A DNA stretch of 64,000 bases from an uncultured Pseudobutyrivibrio sp. (GCA_946403965.1 CAMJBT010000005.1:1-64000), one strand, 5' to 3'; shown: positions 39,125-49,437, numbered from the stretch's first letter. Numbers and translations are program-made. The notes: generated by a model from the sequence alone, not told the origin.

Positions 39125-40135
39125 TTAGTTTATTTCTTTTACTGTTTGTCTTTCGATTATCTGAACAGGTAAATGAATGTCTGCTGTATATTCTTTGTTT
39201 CCTTCCAATATTTCAAACATTCCAGCTCCTGCAGCATTTGCTTTTTCAGTGAAATCCTGAGAAATGGTTGTAAGCTTTGGATTTACAAATTCTCCTTCTT
39301 GCAGATTGTCAAATCCGATAACAGACATATCATCAGGAACACTAAGTCCACACTGCTTCATACCCTCTATCAAACCAAAGGCTACAATATCAGACATAGT
39401 AGCAACTGCTGTATATGCTTTTTGGGAAAATGCAATATCATGGCCTACATTTATAGCACTATGATATACAGTATCAGTTCTGTAAATATCACTTTCATCG
39501 AATTCTACTGATGCTTCTTCGCAGGCCTTTAAAAAACCTAAATATCTTTGTCTGACAACACCAGGTGCCTTATAGTCAGGACATGCTAAAGCGATTTTTC
39601 TATGCCCTTTTCCGATTAGATATCTAGCTGAAAGATACCCACCTTTATAATCATCAAGACCTACATTTACGATACCCTTTTCCTCTGTATAGGTATCTAA
39701 AAATACAACTGGTGCATCTAGCGCACTAATAATTTCATGAACTTCCTGCTCCATTACTCCTAGAAAGAAAGCTCCATCCACATTCCATGAAGAAAGCTGT
39801 GGAATCACCTGTCTGCAATCAGGCACACATCTAAGCATTAAATAGTAATCTTTACTTCTGACATATCGCTCCAGCGCCGCTACCATTCTGGCATAATATG
39901 GATTCATAAAGAAGTCTTCTTCTGGGCCAATATAAGGCACTACCAGACCGATTATTCTACTTTCTTTCTTAGCCAAAGATCTTGCCATTGCATTTGGCTT
40001 ATAATCAACCTCTTTAATAATTTTTTCAATGCGTTCCTTTGTTTCAGTTGATACTTTTCCTGTATTGCCATTTAATACATTTGATACGGTAGCTGTACTA
40101 ACTCCTGCAAGCTTTGCTATGTCTTTTAAGTTCAT
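39125..40135 (-). CDS. LacI-family regulator of the alpha-glucan locus
   Basis: A 336-residue repressor of MalR/CcpA type. The N-terminal helix-turn-helix reads DIAKLAGVSTATVSNVLNG, with hinge KPNAMARSL. The periplasmic-binding-like effector domain follows (about 60-336). It lies between GH31 and malE and has its own promoter, terminator and an operator at its start. Similar sites flank the malE promoter, so it probably represses both its own gene and the transport operon until maltodextrin or a derivative binds. Confidence 0.92.
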   Translation of the reverse strand: MNLKDIAKLAGVSTATVSNVLNGNTGKVSTETKERIEKIIKEVDYKPNAMARSLAKKESRIIGLVVPYIGPEEDFFMNPYYARMVAALERYVRSKDYYLMLRCVPDCRQVIPQLSSWNVDGAFFLGVMEQEVHEIISALDAPVVFLDTYTEEKGIVNVGLDDYKGGYLSARYLIGKGHRKIALACPDYKAPGVVRQRYLGFLKACEEASVEFDESDIYRTDTVYHSAINVGHDIAFSQKAYTAVATMSDIVAFGLIEGMKQCGLSVPDDMSVIGFDNLQEGEFVNPKLTTISQDFTEKANAAGAGMFEILEGNKEYTADIHLPVQIIERQTVKEIN

Positions 40136-40160
40136 TTAAATTCTCCTAGGTTAATATTTA

Positions 40161-40174
40161 CTAAACCGTTTAAC
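40161..40174. promoter_or_regulatory. LacI-family operator at the regulator's own promoter
   Basis: CTAAACCGTTTAAC, CG-centred, begins nine bases downstream of the -10 at 40183-40188. It shares the pattern with 38972-38985. Confidence 0.6.
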
Positions 40175-40182
40175 CACTTATA

Positions 40183-40211
40183 ACTATAGACATTTACAGA
40201 ATTTCTGTCAA
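40183..40211 (-). promoter_or_regulatory. Promoter of the LacI-type regulator gene
   Basis: Perfect -35 TTGACA (40206-40211), 17-base spacer, -10 TATAGT (40183-40188), directly after the GH31 stop codon. Confidence 0.8.
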
Positions 40212-42470
40212 TTAAAACAGCTCCATTAACGCATCTTTAAGTTCTAAATCCATATCCTCATATTGTATTAGATTTTTGCACTCTTCTCTTGAAGCAGAAT
40301 TAAGAACAAGGCTATAGATTTTTTCTTTTTCCATTATTTCAATCCATGCATTTTCAAGAATCTCAAAGACTGCTTTTTTATAGTCGATATTTACTGAAAG
40401 CTTTCCTTCTATTTCGACTGTATATTCTTCCTTTGGAGAAAATTCAGGTGTTACTACTGTGGCACTTCCATTTTCAACACCAAGAAGCTCAATCTCATAG
40501 CTTCTAAGCTTTGGAAGCTGCGTCAAATCTCCAGTAGCCTCGTGAATAGTTACAGTGGTAACATTTCTATTTTCATCATATGAAGTTGTAATTGTAGTGA
40601 TAGCACTTTTTCCAATCTCATAATCCATTGAGATACCATCATCTTCATACATATTGAACTGACCATCTGCTCCAGCGCCAATCAATAACTTTAGCTTTGT
40701 AGGGTTTGCAACACCATTTCCCTCTTCAAGAGAAAGTGGAACAATACCACCAGCTTTTAAAAGCACAGGAATATTGTCTATGTTACGGTACATATTTCTT
40801 CTGCCCTGTTCATAAACACGACCATTGAATATGTCATACCATCGTCCCTCAGGTATAAGCATGTTTGTGCTGGCCATTTTTAATGTCTTACTTGTTTCCT
40901 TTGTAATAGCACCAACTAAAAGATTATCTCCAAAAAAATATTCATTTGGCTGCTTATAAGCCTGTTTTTCTTTTGGCATTTTATAATATAAAGGCTGAAT
41001 AAGTGGCTTTCCTTCCACATGAGCTTCATAACTCATTGTGTATGTATATGGAAGCATTTTATGACGAAGTCTCATATATTCACCCATAATTTCTCTGTAT
41101 GGACTTGAAACATTCCAAGGTTCCTTGTTGAAGAATTCACTACAGCTTGAATGAAGTCTCATTACAGGTGAAAATACACCGTATTGAATCCATCTAATAA
41201 GTCTCTCCTCGTTTTTATCTCCCATCATGTGCCCGCCGATATCGTGACTCCACCAACCATATCCGATATTTGATGCTGTAGATGTGAAATAAGGCTGAAA
41301 ATCAAGGCTTCTCCAGCTGGCAACAGTATCTCCAGAAAATCCAAGTGGATATCTATGACTACCTACTCCGGCATAACGTGAAAATATCATAGGACGATTG
41401 TTGCTTCGCTTTCTGTCTTCATAGTGATAGTGGTTTAGAAGGTATAAAGGATCAATATCGCTTCCGCCCTTCTTTGTACCCTGCTGCCAATCAATCCACC
41501 AGAAATCTACACCCTCATCCTCATAAGGATTCATAACACATTTAAAATATGCTTTTCTAAACTTTTTATCAGCAAAATCAAACTCGATGGCCTTTTCTTC
41601 TCTTGTATCAAAATTAAGCTCCTTTGCCATTCTTTCATACTGAACTTCAAAGGCTCTTATTCCATCTGCAGGGTGCAAATTTAATGTGGTAGCAAGACCT
41701 CTGTCCTTTAGATTCTTAAGGAAACGTCTATAATCCGGGAATAGCTTTTCGTCCCAGGTGTAACCTGTCCAGCCTGTTCCATATTTGGGATCAACTTCAG
41801 TAAGATGCCAATCCATATCTATAACAGCTACAGACAAGGGAATATTTTCCTCTGCCATTTTATCAAGCATTTCATTATAGCTATCCTCTGTATATCGATA
41901 ATATCTGCTCCACCAGTTTCCAAGTGCATATCTTGGAATCATAGGAACCTGACCACACAGCTTGTAGAAATCCTTTAATGCACCTGCAAAATCAGTACCA
42001 TAACCAAAGAAATAAATATCAATTCCCTGGCCTCTTCTTGATGTATATTCACCATCATCACCTACAATTGCAGTGTTACTGTCATCAATTACAGCAAATC
42101 CATTTTCTCCAAAAATACCAGGCTCTAAATTAACACCTCCATCAGCACCATCCAATGTTCTTGCAGTGCCAAGAAGATTTCTATCAGAATTTCCATAAAC
42201 AACACTGTAATGCCAGGTTGCCCCTGTTTCCTTTACCTGGATGGATAGTCCTTCAGGAGAAAACTCCTCTCCATCGTATGAAAACACAAGGTCCCCTGTG
42301 TTAATTATTAAATTTCCTTTTTCGTGGTAAGTTGTGTACTCGACTGCTGGAAAATCCCTATTGACTACGGCTTGCGTCTGTTCATCAACAAATATGCCGC
42401 ACTTTTGATACTCCATTCTGATTAATCGACTTGTAAGAACTGTAATTCGGTATCTATTACCAATTGTCAT
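40212..42470 (-). CDS. GH31 alpha-glucosidase-type enzyme
   Basis: A 752-residue cytoplasmic glycoside hydrolase: N-terminal beta-sandwich (to about 190), TIM barrel with the nucleophile Asp in FWWIDWQQG, the conserved WWSHDIGGHM, and a C-terminal beta domain. No signal peptide. It should release glucose from the non-reducing end of alpha-linked oligosaccharides; linkage preference (alpha-1,4, -1,6 or -1,3) cannot be told. It starts the alpha-glucan locus and is followed by the regulator. A tail of about 100 extra residues after the barrel domains is helical. Confidence 0.9.
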   Translation of the reverse strand: MTIGNRYRITVLTSRLIRMEYQKCGIFVDEQTQAVVNRDFPAVEYTTYHEKGNLIINTGDLVFSYDGEEFSPEGLSIQVKETGATWHYSVVYGNSDRNLLGTARTLDGADGGVNLEPGIFGENGFAVIDDSNTAIVGDDGEYTSRRGQGIDIYFFGYGTDFAGALKDFYKLCGQVPMIPRYALGNWWSRYYRYTEDSYNEMLDKMAEENIPLSVAVIDMDWHLTEVDPKYGTGWTGYTWDEKLFPDYRRFLKNLKDRGLATTLNLHPADGIRAFEVQYERMAKELNFDTREEKAIEFDFADKKFRKAYFKCVMNPYEDEGVDFWWIDWQQGTKKGGSDIDPLYLLNHYHYEDRKRSNNRPMIFSRYAGVGSHRYPLGFSGDTVASWRSLDFQPYFTSTASNIGYGWWSHDIGGHMMGDKNEERLIRWIQYGVFSPVMRLHSSCSEFFNKEPWNVSSPYREIMGEYMRLRHKMLPYTYTMSYEAHVEGKPLIQPLYYKMPKEKQAYKQPNEYFFGDNLLVGAITKETSKTLKMASTNMLIPEGRWYDIFNGRVYEQGRRNMYRNIDNIPVLLKAGGIVPLSLEEGNGVANPTKLKLLIGAGADGQFNMYEDDGISMDYEIGKSAITTITTSYDENRNVTTVTIHEATGDLTQLPKLRSYEIELLGVENGSATVVTPEFSPKEEYTVEIEGKLSVNIDYKKAVFEILENAWIEIMEKEKIYSLVLNSASREECKNLIQYEDMDLELKDALMELF

Positions 42471-42521
42471 ATTTCTGACCTCATTTCTATAAAATAATGA
42501 GCGTCAAACCTAAACAAAAAA

Positions 42522-42548
42522 GTCACCACTATCTATGATAGCGATGAC
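42522..42548 (-). terminator. Terminator of feoAB
   Basis: Twelve-pair stem (GTCACCACTATC with GATAGCGATGAC, fully paired on the minus strand using two G-U), three-base loop and six T. Confidence 0.88.
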
Positions 42549-42611
42549 CTTAAACCCAAAAACATATTAATATATTAAAATCATATTTTCAACCATTAAT
42601 TAAAAATAATA

Positions 42612-44954
42612 TTACGTAGATATTATTATGAGAACTAATCTAGTAATAAGAGCCACAAGCCATGCTATTGCGCACTGCCAGCAAACAAGGAACCCGGCCC
42701 ATTTAATGCCAAGTTCACGCTTGACCGATGCAACAGCAGCTACACATGGTGTATATAAAACCGAAAATACCAATAATGATGTAGCTGAAACTAATGTTAA
42801 TGCGTTATCTACTCCCTGTTCAAAAAGGATTTCAAGGGTAGAGACTACGCTCTCTTTTGCCAAAAATCCACTGATAAGTGATGTGACAATTCGCCAATCG
42901 CCCAAGCCGATTGGTGCAAGAATTGGAGCTAACCACCCTGATACAAGTGCAAGAATGCTATCCTTGGAATCAGTAACCATATTAAAATGTATGTCAAAGC
43001 TTTGTAGCAGCCAAATAATGATTGTTGCCAAAAAAATTACTGTAAAAGCTTTCTGCAGGAAATCTTTTGCCTTTTCCCAAAGAAGCTGGCAAACATTTCT
43101 AACACCAGGAAGACGATAATTTGGTAATTCCATTACAAAAGGTACCGCTTCACCTCTGAATAAAGTCTTCTTGAATATAACAGCTACTATAATTCCTACA
43201 ATTATTCCAAGCAGATAAAGACTTGTCATTACAAATGCCCTATTCTCTGGGAAAAATGCTTGTACAAAGAAGGCATATATAGGTAGTTTTGCTGTACAGC
43301 TCATAAATGGTGTTAAAAGAATTGTCATCTTTCTGTCACGTTCACTAGGAAGAGTCCTGGTAGACATAACCGCTGGAACAGTGCATCCGAAACCTATGAG
43401 CATTGGCACTATACTTCTTCCAGATAAGCCTATTTTTCGAAGGAGCTTATCCATAAAAAAAGCTACTCTGGCTATATATCCACTATCTTCTAAAAGAGCC
43501 AGAAACATAAACAGTGTAACAATAATAGGCAAAAAGCTGACTACACTTCCAACCCCGGCAAATATACCATCAATTACAAGACTTTGAATCGCTGCGTTTA
43601 CTGAGGCTGCAGTCATTGCTTCTTTGGCAATTCCTGATAATTGCTCTATTCCTGCTTCTAACAAGCCCTGTAAAAAAGCTCCAATAACCTCAAATGTAAG
43701 CCAGAATATAAGAGCCATAATTCCAATAAATACAGGGATAGCAGTATATTTACCTGTGAGAATTTTATCAATCTGCTCACTTCTGATTCTTTCTTTGCTC
43801 TCACGAGGTTTTACAACAGCACTGTCACAAACTTTCTGTATAAATGAAAATCTCATATCGGCAATAGCTGCACTTCTATCAAGCTCTCTCTCTTTCTCCA
43901 TTTGAAGAACGATATGCCTGATCATCTCTTTTTCATTTTCTTCAAGTTTTAAGCGATTAATTATTAAAGCATCACCCTCGATTATTTTGCTTACTGCAAA
44001 ACGTACAGGCACATCAGCTTTGATTGCATGGTCTTCAATCAGATTACTAATTCCGTGAATACAACGATGAACTGCTCCACCATAATCCTTTTCGTCACAG
44101 TAATCTTTCTTAACAGGCCCCTCTCTGTAATATGCAACATGAAGAGCATGCTCTATAAGTTCATCAACACCTTCGTTTTTGGCAGCTGAAATTGGAACAA
44201 CTGGAACTCCCAGCATATACTCCATTTCATTGATATTTATAGTACCACCATTTTCTTTCAGCTCATCCATCATATTCAAAGCTACAACCATAGGAATATC
44301 CATCTCTATCAATTGCATTGTTAAATACAGATTTCTCTCGATATTTGTAGCATCAATAATGTTGATTATAGCCTTTGGCTTCTCATCTAAGACAAAATTT
44401 CTTGATACAATTTCCTCAGCACTATATGGTGACATTGAATATATGCCTGGTAAATCTGTGACCAGAGTGTTTGGGTGTCCCTTTATAGCACCATCTTTTC
44501 TATCTACAGTAACACCTGGAAAGTTTCCAACATGCTGATTTGCACCTGTCAGCTGGTTAAACAATGTAGTTTTTCCACAATTTTGATTACCAACCAGTGC
44601 AAAGGTAAGAATTTCCTTTTTATCTAAAGGCTTCTCTTCCTTTTTGTCGTGATATTTACCACCTTCACCAAATCCTGGATGATGGAGGGTGTTTATCTTT
44701 TTATTACTTAATGCCTCTAATTCTTCAACTTCTATTGGTTCTACTACAATCTTGTTGGCATCTGCAAGCCTAAGAGTAAGCTTGTATCCATGAATCAAAA
44801 TCTCAATTGGATCACCCATGGGAGCATATTTCATCACAGTAACCTTTGCTCCTGGAATCAGTCCCATATCAAGAAAATGTTGTCTGAGAGCTCCTTTTCC
44901 TCCGACTTCAGATACTATAGCACTTTCGCCAATTTGTAATTCTTTTAAAGTCAT
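42612..44954 (-). CDS. feoB: Fused FeoA-FeoB ferrous iron transporter
   Basis: A 780-residue ferrous iron uptake protein. Residues 1-75 are a FeoA (SH3-like) domain, usually a separate small protein. A linker rich in His/Lys follows, then the FeoB G domain (G1 GNQNCGKT 122-129, G3 DLPGIYSMSPYS), and the membrane core with two Gate motifs including the cysteine in PMLIGFGCTVPAVMSTR. The gene is monocistronic and divergent from lepA. An inverted repeat (44990-45010) in its leader may bind an iron regulator. Confidence 0.95.
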   Translation of the reverse strand: MTLKELQIGESAIVSEVGGKGALRQHFLDMGLIPGAKVTVMKYAPMGDPIEILIHGYKLTLRLADANKIVVEPIEVEELEALSNKKINTLHHPGFGEGGKYHDKKEEKPLDKKEILTFALVGNQNCGKTTLFNQLTGANQHVGNFPGVTVDRKDGAIKGHPNTLVTDLPGIYSMSPYSAEEIVSRNFVLDEKPKAIINIIDATNIERNLYLTMQLIEMDIPMVVALNMMDELKENGGTININEMEYMLGVPVVPISAAKNEGVDELIEHALHVAYYREGPVKKDYCDEKDYGGAVHRCIHGISNLIEDHAIKADVPVRFAVSKIIEGDALIINRLKLEENEKEMIRHIVLQMEKERELDRSAAIADMRFSFIQKVCDSAVVKPRESKERIRSEQIDKILTGKYTAIPVFIGIMALIFWLTFEVIGAFLQGLLEAGIEQLSGIAKEAMTAASVNAAIQSLVIDGIFAGVGSVVSFLPIIVTLFMFLALLEDSGYIARVAFFMDKLLRKIGLSGRSIVPMLIGFGCTVPAVMSTRTLPSERDRKMTILLTPFMSCTAKLPIYAFFVQAFFPENRAFVMTSLYLLGIIVGIIVAVIFKKTLFRGEAVPFVMELPNYRLPGVRNVCQLLWEKAKDFLQKAFTVIFLATIIIWLLQSFDIHFNMVTDSKDSILALVSGWLAPILAPIGLGDWRIVTSLISGFLAKESVVSTLEILFEQGVDNALTLVSATSLLVFSVLYTPCVAAVASVKRELGIKWAGFLVCWQCAIAWLVALITRLVLIIIST

Positions 44955-44989
44955 TATCTTTCATCTCCGGGTTTAATCAACTATGTACC

Positions 44990-45010
44990 TTGTATTCATT
45001 AAAAATACAA
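44990..45010. promoter_or_regulatory. Inverted repeat in the feoAB leader
   Basis: TTGTATT pairs perfectly with AATACAA around seven bases, about 35-55 bases before the feoAB start. It does not match the classical Fur box. Function is inferred only from position. Confidence 0.35.
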
Positions 45011-45074
45011 ATATACACACGATATTTCTATCATAACCTCCCCTTCCCTCTTTGCATAGTCTTTTCTTATATAA

Positions 45075-45103
45075 TTGTTATTTTCCCAACTCTTTGGTAA
45101 TAT
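45075..45103 (+). promoter_or_regulatory. lepA promoter
   Basis: TTGTTA (45075-45080), 17-base spacer, TAATAT (45098-45103). Confidence 0.6.
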
Positions 45104-45114
45104 ATTTACGCAAT

Positions 45115-45150
45115 CATTTTTGTCTATTTATCAGGTTTTTAGACAAAAAT
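45115..45150 (+). promoter_or_regulatory. Hairpin in the lepA 5' leader
   Basis: ATTTTTGTCTA and TAGACAAAAAT pair perfectly around a loop of about 13 bases, ending some 15 bases before the GAGGTG ribosome binding site. It could stabilise the mRNA end or tune translation. Confidence 0.5.
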
Positions 45151-45174
45151 CATTACATTTTTATGAGGTGAAAA

Positions 45175-46980
45175 ATGGATCAAAGTAAAATTAGAAATTT
45201 TTGTATAGTTGCACATATTGATCACGGCAAATCTACTCTTGCTGATCGTATCATACAGATGACCGGCACTCTTACAGACCGTGAGATGCAGGCTCAGGTT
45301 CTTGATAATATGGATCTTGAGCGTGAACGTGGTATCACTATCAAATCTCAGGCTGTACGTATCATTTATAAAGCTGATGATGGTGAGGAATATATTTTTA
45401 ATCTTATCGACACACCTGGACATGTGGATTTCAATTACGAGGTATCCCGTTCATTAGCAGCCTGTGACGGAGCCATTCTCGTTGTTGATGCCGCGCAGGG
45501 TATCGAGGCACAGACTCTTGCAAATGTTTATCTTGCACTTGACCACGACCTTGATGTAATCCCAGTTATCAATAAAATCGATTTGCCATCAGCAGACCCT
45601 GAGCGTGTTATTGAGGAAATCGAGGATATTATAGGACTTGAGGCCCAGGATGCTCCTAGGATTTCTGCCAAGACAGGTCTTAATATTCACGATGTTTTGG
45701 AAGCCATTGTACATCAGCTTCCTGCTCCAAAGGGTGATAAGAATGCACCTTTACAAGCACTTATCTTCGATTCCCTTTACGACCCTTACAAGGGTGTTAT
45801 CGTTTTCTGTCGTGTTAAGGAAGGTACTCTAAAGACTGGCGACAAAGTTCGTATGATGGCTACCGGCGCTGAATTTGATGTTGTAGAAGTAGGATATTTT
45901 GGTGCAGGACAATTTATTCCTTGCGATGAGCTTCCTGCTGGTATGGTAGGTTACATGACTGCTTCCATCAAAAACGTTCGAGACACTCGTGTTGGTGACA
46001 CAATCACTCACGTAAATAAGCCAGCGTCAGAACCTCTTCCAGGCTATAAAAAGGTAAATCCTATGGTTTACTGTGGACTGTATCCTGCAGACGGCGCTAA
46101 ATATCCAGATTTACGTGATGCACTTGAGAAGCTTCAGCTTAATGATGCTGCCCTTCAATTCGAACCTGAAACATCTATAGCACTTGGCTTTGGATTCCGC
46201 TGTGGTTTCCTTGGGCTTTTACATCTTGAGATTATTCAGGAGCGTCTTGAACGTGAATACAATCTTGATTTGGTTACTACTGCTCCATCAGTTGTGTATA
46301 GAGTTCACAAAACAGACGGCACAATGATTGAACTTACTAATCCATCAAATCTTCCTGATCCATCAGAAATAGATTACATGGAAGAACCAATCGTTGAAGC
46401 TGAAATTATGGTTACCAGCGATTTCATCGGTGCAATTATGGATCTTTGTCAAGAAAGACGTGGCCAATATATTTCAATGGAATACATCGAAGAGACTCGC
46501 GCTCTTATTAAATATACTCTTCCACTAAATGAAATCATTTACGATTTTTTTGATGCTCTCAAGAGCCGTTCACGTGGATATGCTTCATTTGATTATGAAT
46601 TAAAGGGATATATGAAATCTGAGCTTGTTAAACTTGATATCCTTATCAATAAAGAAGAAGTTGATGCCCTTTCATTTATTGTCTTTTCCGGCACAGCCTA
46701 CGACCGTGGTAGAAAAATGTGCGAAAAGCTCAAGGATGAAATTCCACGTCACCTTTTTGAAATTCCAATTCAGGCTGCTGTTGGCTCAAAGGTTATTGCC
46801 CGTGAAACAGTTAAGGCTATGCGTAAGGACGTGCTTGCAAAGTGCTACGGTGGTGATATTTCACGTAAGAAAAAGCTTCTTGAAAAGCAAAAGGAAGGAA
46901 AAAAGAGAATGCGTCAGGTGGGCAATGTAGAGATTCCACAGGCTGCCTTCATGAGCGTTCTCAAGCTTGACGAGGATTAA
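45175..46980 (+). CDS. lepA: Elongation factor 4 (LepA)
   Basis: Ribosome-bound translational GTPase. 601 residues: G1 [10 protein letters not shown]3 DTPGH, G4 NKID, domains II and III, and the LepA-specific C-terminal domain with a basic tail ([19 protein letters not shown]). It is the first gene of the only plus-strand operon and is followed by hemW one base after its stop codon. A GAGGTG ribosome binding site precedes the ATG. Confidence 0.98.
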   Translation: MDQSKIRNFCIVAHIDHGKSTLADRIIQMTGTLTDREMQAQVLDNMDLERERGITIKSQAVRIIYKADDGEEYIFNLIDTPGHVDFNYEVSRSLAACDGAILVVDAAQGIEAQTLANVYLALDHDLDVIPVINKIDLPSADPERVIEEIEDIIGLEAQDAPRISAKTGLNIHDVLEAIVHQLPAPKGDKNAPLQALIFDSLYDPYKGVIVFCRVKEGTLKTGDKVRMMATGAEFDVVEVGYFGAGQFIPCDELPAGMVGYMTASIKNVRDTRVGDTITHVNKPASEPLPGYKKVNPMVYCGLYPADGAKYPDLRDALEKLQLNDAALQFEPETSIALGFGFRCGFLGLLHLEIIQERLEREYNLDLVTTAPSVVYRVHKTDGTMIELTNPSNLPDPSEIDYMEEPIVEAEIMVTSDFIGAIMDLCQERRGQYISMEYIEETRALIKYTLPLNEIIYDFFDALKSRSRGYASFDYELKGYMKSELVKLDILINKEEVDALSFIVFSGTAYDRGRKMCEKLKDEIPRHLFEIPIQAAVGSKVIARETVKAMRKDVLAKCYGGDISRKKKLLEKQKEGKKRMRQVGNVEIPQAAFMSVLKLDED

Positions 46981-46981
46981 A

Positions 46982-48184
46982 ATGACTCCTATCGAACTGT
47001 ACATACATATTCCATTTTGTGTAAAAAAATGTTTATATTGCGATTTCCTCTCCGGAGTTTTCGATGAAAAAATGCAGCGGCGTTACACCGCTGCTTTATG
47101 TACTGAAATCGATTATGTTGCAAAACAGCATCCCGGTTGTATTGTGACCACTATATACATTGGTGGAGGCACTCCTTCATGGCTTTCTGAAGACTTGATG
47201 GATGCCATTCTCACAACAGTAAAGCATAGCTTCAAGCTTGATCCTCTAGCAGAGATTTCAGTCGAGTGTAATCCTGGTACACTATCAGCTGAAAAGCTCA
47301 ATGTGTACCGTTCTATCGGCATAAATCGTCTTAGCATAGGTCTACAATCAGCTAACGACGACGAATTAAAAGAGCTTGGCCGTATACATGATTACAATCG
47401 TTTTCTCCATACCTATGATTTGGTTCGCAAAGCAGGTTTTGACAATGTAAATGTTGATATTATGACTGGCCTTCCACATCAAACCATTGAGAAACTGGAA
47501 AAAACTTTAAGCTCTGTTACAATGCTTCGACCAGAGCATATATCGGCCTATTCCCTCATCATAGAAAAGGGAACACCTTTCTATGAAAAATACAAGTTTG
47601 ATGCTGTCAAGCAGCAGGCGGGAATGGAGACCGAGGACTTACCTACCGATGAGGAATCCTACAAGCTCTACAAATACACCATGCAGTATCTGGAAAACAA
47701 AGGTTATAAACGCTACGAAATATCCAATTATGCCCGAAATAACAAAATTTGTCGCCACAATGTTGGATATTGGGACAGAGTGCCATATCTTGGCTTAGGA
47801 CTTGGCTCAGCCTCTCTTTTCCACAATGTACGTACCAGCAACATTAGAGATATCTACAAATATTGTGATATTTCAGAAGCAATTGCCGCTGGTAAGCAAT
47901 ACCCAAGCGAGCTTTCTTCTCCTTACCTTGAAAGTGAAGAACAATTATCAAAGAAAGACGCTATGGAAGAATTTATGTTTCTTGGGCTCAGAAAAATTGA
48001 TGGCGTCGCCCGCTCAGATTTCTACCAGATTTTCGGACTGGACATTGAGGCAATATATGGACCAATCATCACTGCCCTTCGAAATCAGGGATTTATGGAT
48101 GCCAAAGAAGGTAGACTTTTCCTTACAGATATTGGTATAGATGTTAGCAATCAGGTTTTGGCAAAATTTTTATTAGATAAATAG
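46982..48184 (+). CDS. hemW: Heme chaperone HemW (radical SAM)
   Basis: A 400-residue radical SAM protein. The cluster motif is CVKKCLYCDF (CxxxCxxC followed by F). HemN coproporphyrinogen dehydrogenases have a fourth cysteine at that place, so this is HemW, a heme-trafficking protein. GGGTPS and VECNPGT are conserved. The ATG at 46982 has GAGG six bases upstream, inside the lepA stop region; the in-frame ATG at 46967 lacks one. It is coupled to lepA. Confidence 0.95.
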   Translation: MTPIELYIHIPFCVKKCLYCDFLSGVFDEKMQRRYTAALCTEIDYVAKQHPGCIVTTIYIGGGTPSWLSEDLMDAILTTVKHSFKLDPLAEISVECNPGTLSAEKLNVYRSIGINRLSIGLQSANDDELKELGRIHDYNRFLHTYDLVRKAGFDNVNVDIMTGLPHQTIEKLEKTLSSVTMLRPEHISAYSLIIEKGTPFYEKYKFDAVKQQAGMETEDLPTDEESYKLYKYTMQYLENKGYKRYEISNYARNNKICRHNVGYWDRVPYLGLGLGSASLFHNVRTSNIRDIYKYCDISEAIAAGKQYPSELSSPYLESEEQLSKKDAMEEFMFLGLRKIDGVARSDFYQIFGLDIEAIYGPIITALRNQGFMDAKEGRLFLTDIGIDVSNQVLAKFLLDK

Positions 48185-48194
48185 TTTTTATATC

Positions 48195-48223
48195 TTGACA
48201 AATCAGGATACATTATCTATTAT
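48195..48223 (+). promoter_or_regulatory. rpsT promoter
   Basis: Perfect TTGACA (48195-48200), 17-base spacer, TATTAT (48218-48223), giving a leader of about 85 bases that could hold the S20 autoregulatory region. Confidence 0.75.
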
Positions 48224-48314
48224 ATTTGAGTATGCGTTGAACTGTCCGTGTCCGGCTACAACGTATTTAATTTGAACAATATTATTAATTTACAAATTGG
48301 AGGTGTAGCAACAC

Positions 48315-48578
48315 ATGGCAAATATTAAATCTGCTAAGAAGCGCGTTCTCGTAACAGCTGTTAGAACAGAGCGCAATAAGGCAATCCGTTCAGAGGTTAA
48401 GACATACGTTAAGCGTGTTGAAGCTGCTGTTGAGTCTAAGGACAAGGCACTTGCTGAGTCAGAGCTTAAGGCTGCTATCAAGGTTATCGAGATGGCTGGT
48501 TCTAAGGGTGTTTATCATGACAACACTGTTAGCCGCAAGGTTTCTCGTCTTTCAAAGCTTGTAAACACACTTGCTTAA
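48315..48578 (+). CDS. rpsT: 30S ribosomal protein S20
   Basis: An 87-residue basic, helical ribosomal protein that binds 16S rRNA. It begins MANIKSAKKRVLVTAVRTER and ends GVYHDNTVSRKVSRLSKLVNTL, as in S20. Codon use is strongly biased, as expected for a highly expressed gene. It is transcribed on its own and ends at the terminator at 48595-48627; the neighbouring holA is a common rpsT partner. Confidence 0.97.
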   Translation: MANIKSAKKRVLVTAVRTERNKAIRSEVKTYVKRVEAAVESKDKALAESELKAAIKVIEMAGSKGVYHDNTVSRKVSRLSKLVNTLA

Positions 48579-48594
48579 TTAATTTAAATATTAT

Positions 48595-48627
48595 AATAGC
48601 CTAGGGTCCCGTCAGCCCTAGGCTATT
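48595..48627. terminator. Terminator of rpsT
   Basis: Perfect 12-base stem AATAGCCTAGGG/CCCTAGGCTATT with a nine-base loop and a T-run on the plus strand. It sits between the convergent rpsT and PilZ genes and could also end the PilZ message. Confidence 0.93.
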
Positions 48628-48645
48628 TTTTTAGCTATTAAACTT

Positions 48646-49437
48646 CTACGTAATTGATTCGTTTAGCTCTTCTGCTAAATCATCTTTCCAATACTCTCCA
48701 GTCTTCACCTTCGTAATAATCTTTTGAGACTTTCTGCCACGCACCTTTTCCATTTGCTTTATAGCTACAAACTTTTGAAGCATTGCAGCATATTCGGCAG
48801 AAATGACACAGCCGCAGATTACTTGCCCTGTTTTAATGGTTCGTTTATTTAAAATTTTCGCATCAAAGGTACCAATAAGTTTTTCGCCCTCTTCATCCTT
48901 TTCAGTAAGATACAAAGTAAATATTGTGCCTGGTTCCACTTCCTTGCCATCAGGCTCTATAAAGCTCATACCACAGTAGGAAATATCTCTAACTACTACT
49001 GGGAACTTATCCCCATCCTGCTCAATTTCCATTCGTTCATCAAGGGGTATACGAACACCACGACGTCTGTTGTATTTTTCCCCTTCCTCTCTGGATGAAA
49101 AAATTATATGAATGTCTTTGCCTTCTGAAGTCTTTGTCTTGTATACTTTAACATTGTCCCAATGAAAGACTCCATTGCTGTTTACAACCAAAAGCTCAAG
49201 CTTTGAGATATTACCTTTAAATGAGATTTCTACAACCTTTTCCTGTAGTCTGGTCAGAATGTTTTCAAGTGGCACAACTCTAGATCCATATTTCTCATCT
49301 AAAGCAGTTTTCTCAGTTTCAGATAAAATGGCATATTCCACCGGTAACTCCACCTTTTTCTTTCCCAAAGTAGCAAGCACCGTCAGCGTGTCACTAGGAA
49401 TAATATCTGCAATTGTCATTTTCTTAATTTCATCCAT
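48646..49437 (-). CDS. PilZ-domain c-di-GMP receptor (YcgR-like)
   Basis: A 263-residue protein with a YcgR-N-like N-terminal domain (about 20-125) and a C-terminal PilZ domain (about 128-240). The PilZ ligand motifs are complete: RRRGVRIPL (RxxxR) and DISYCGMSF (DxSxxG). YcgR proteins act as flagellar brakes when c-di-GMP is high, which fits the two GGDEF proteins and the FliD-like protein of this window. The start overlaps the end of holA by eight bases. Confidence 0.88.
   Translation of the reverse strand: MDEIKKMTIADIIPSDTLTVLATLGKKKVELPVEYAILSETEKTALDEKYGSRVVPLENILTRLQEKVVEISFKGNISKLELLVVNSNGVFHWDNVKVYKTKTSEGKDIHIIFSSREEGEKYNRRRGVRIPLDERMEIEQDGDKFPVVVRDISYCGMSFIEPDGKEVEPGTIFTLYLTEKDEEGEKLIGTFDAKILNKRTIKTGQVICGCVISAEYAAMLQKFVAIKQMEKVRGRKSQKIITKVKTGEYWKDDLAEELNESIT

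Noticed and set aside
42628..43119. 163-codon plus-strand open frame opposite feoB
   Set aside because: Composition follows the feoB codons in reverse; no recognisable domain or start signal.
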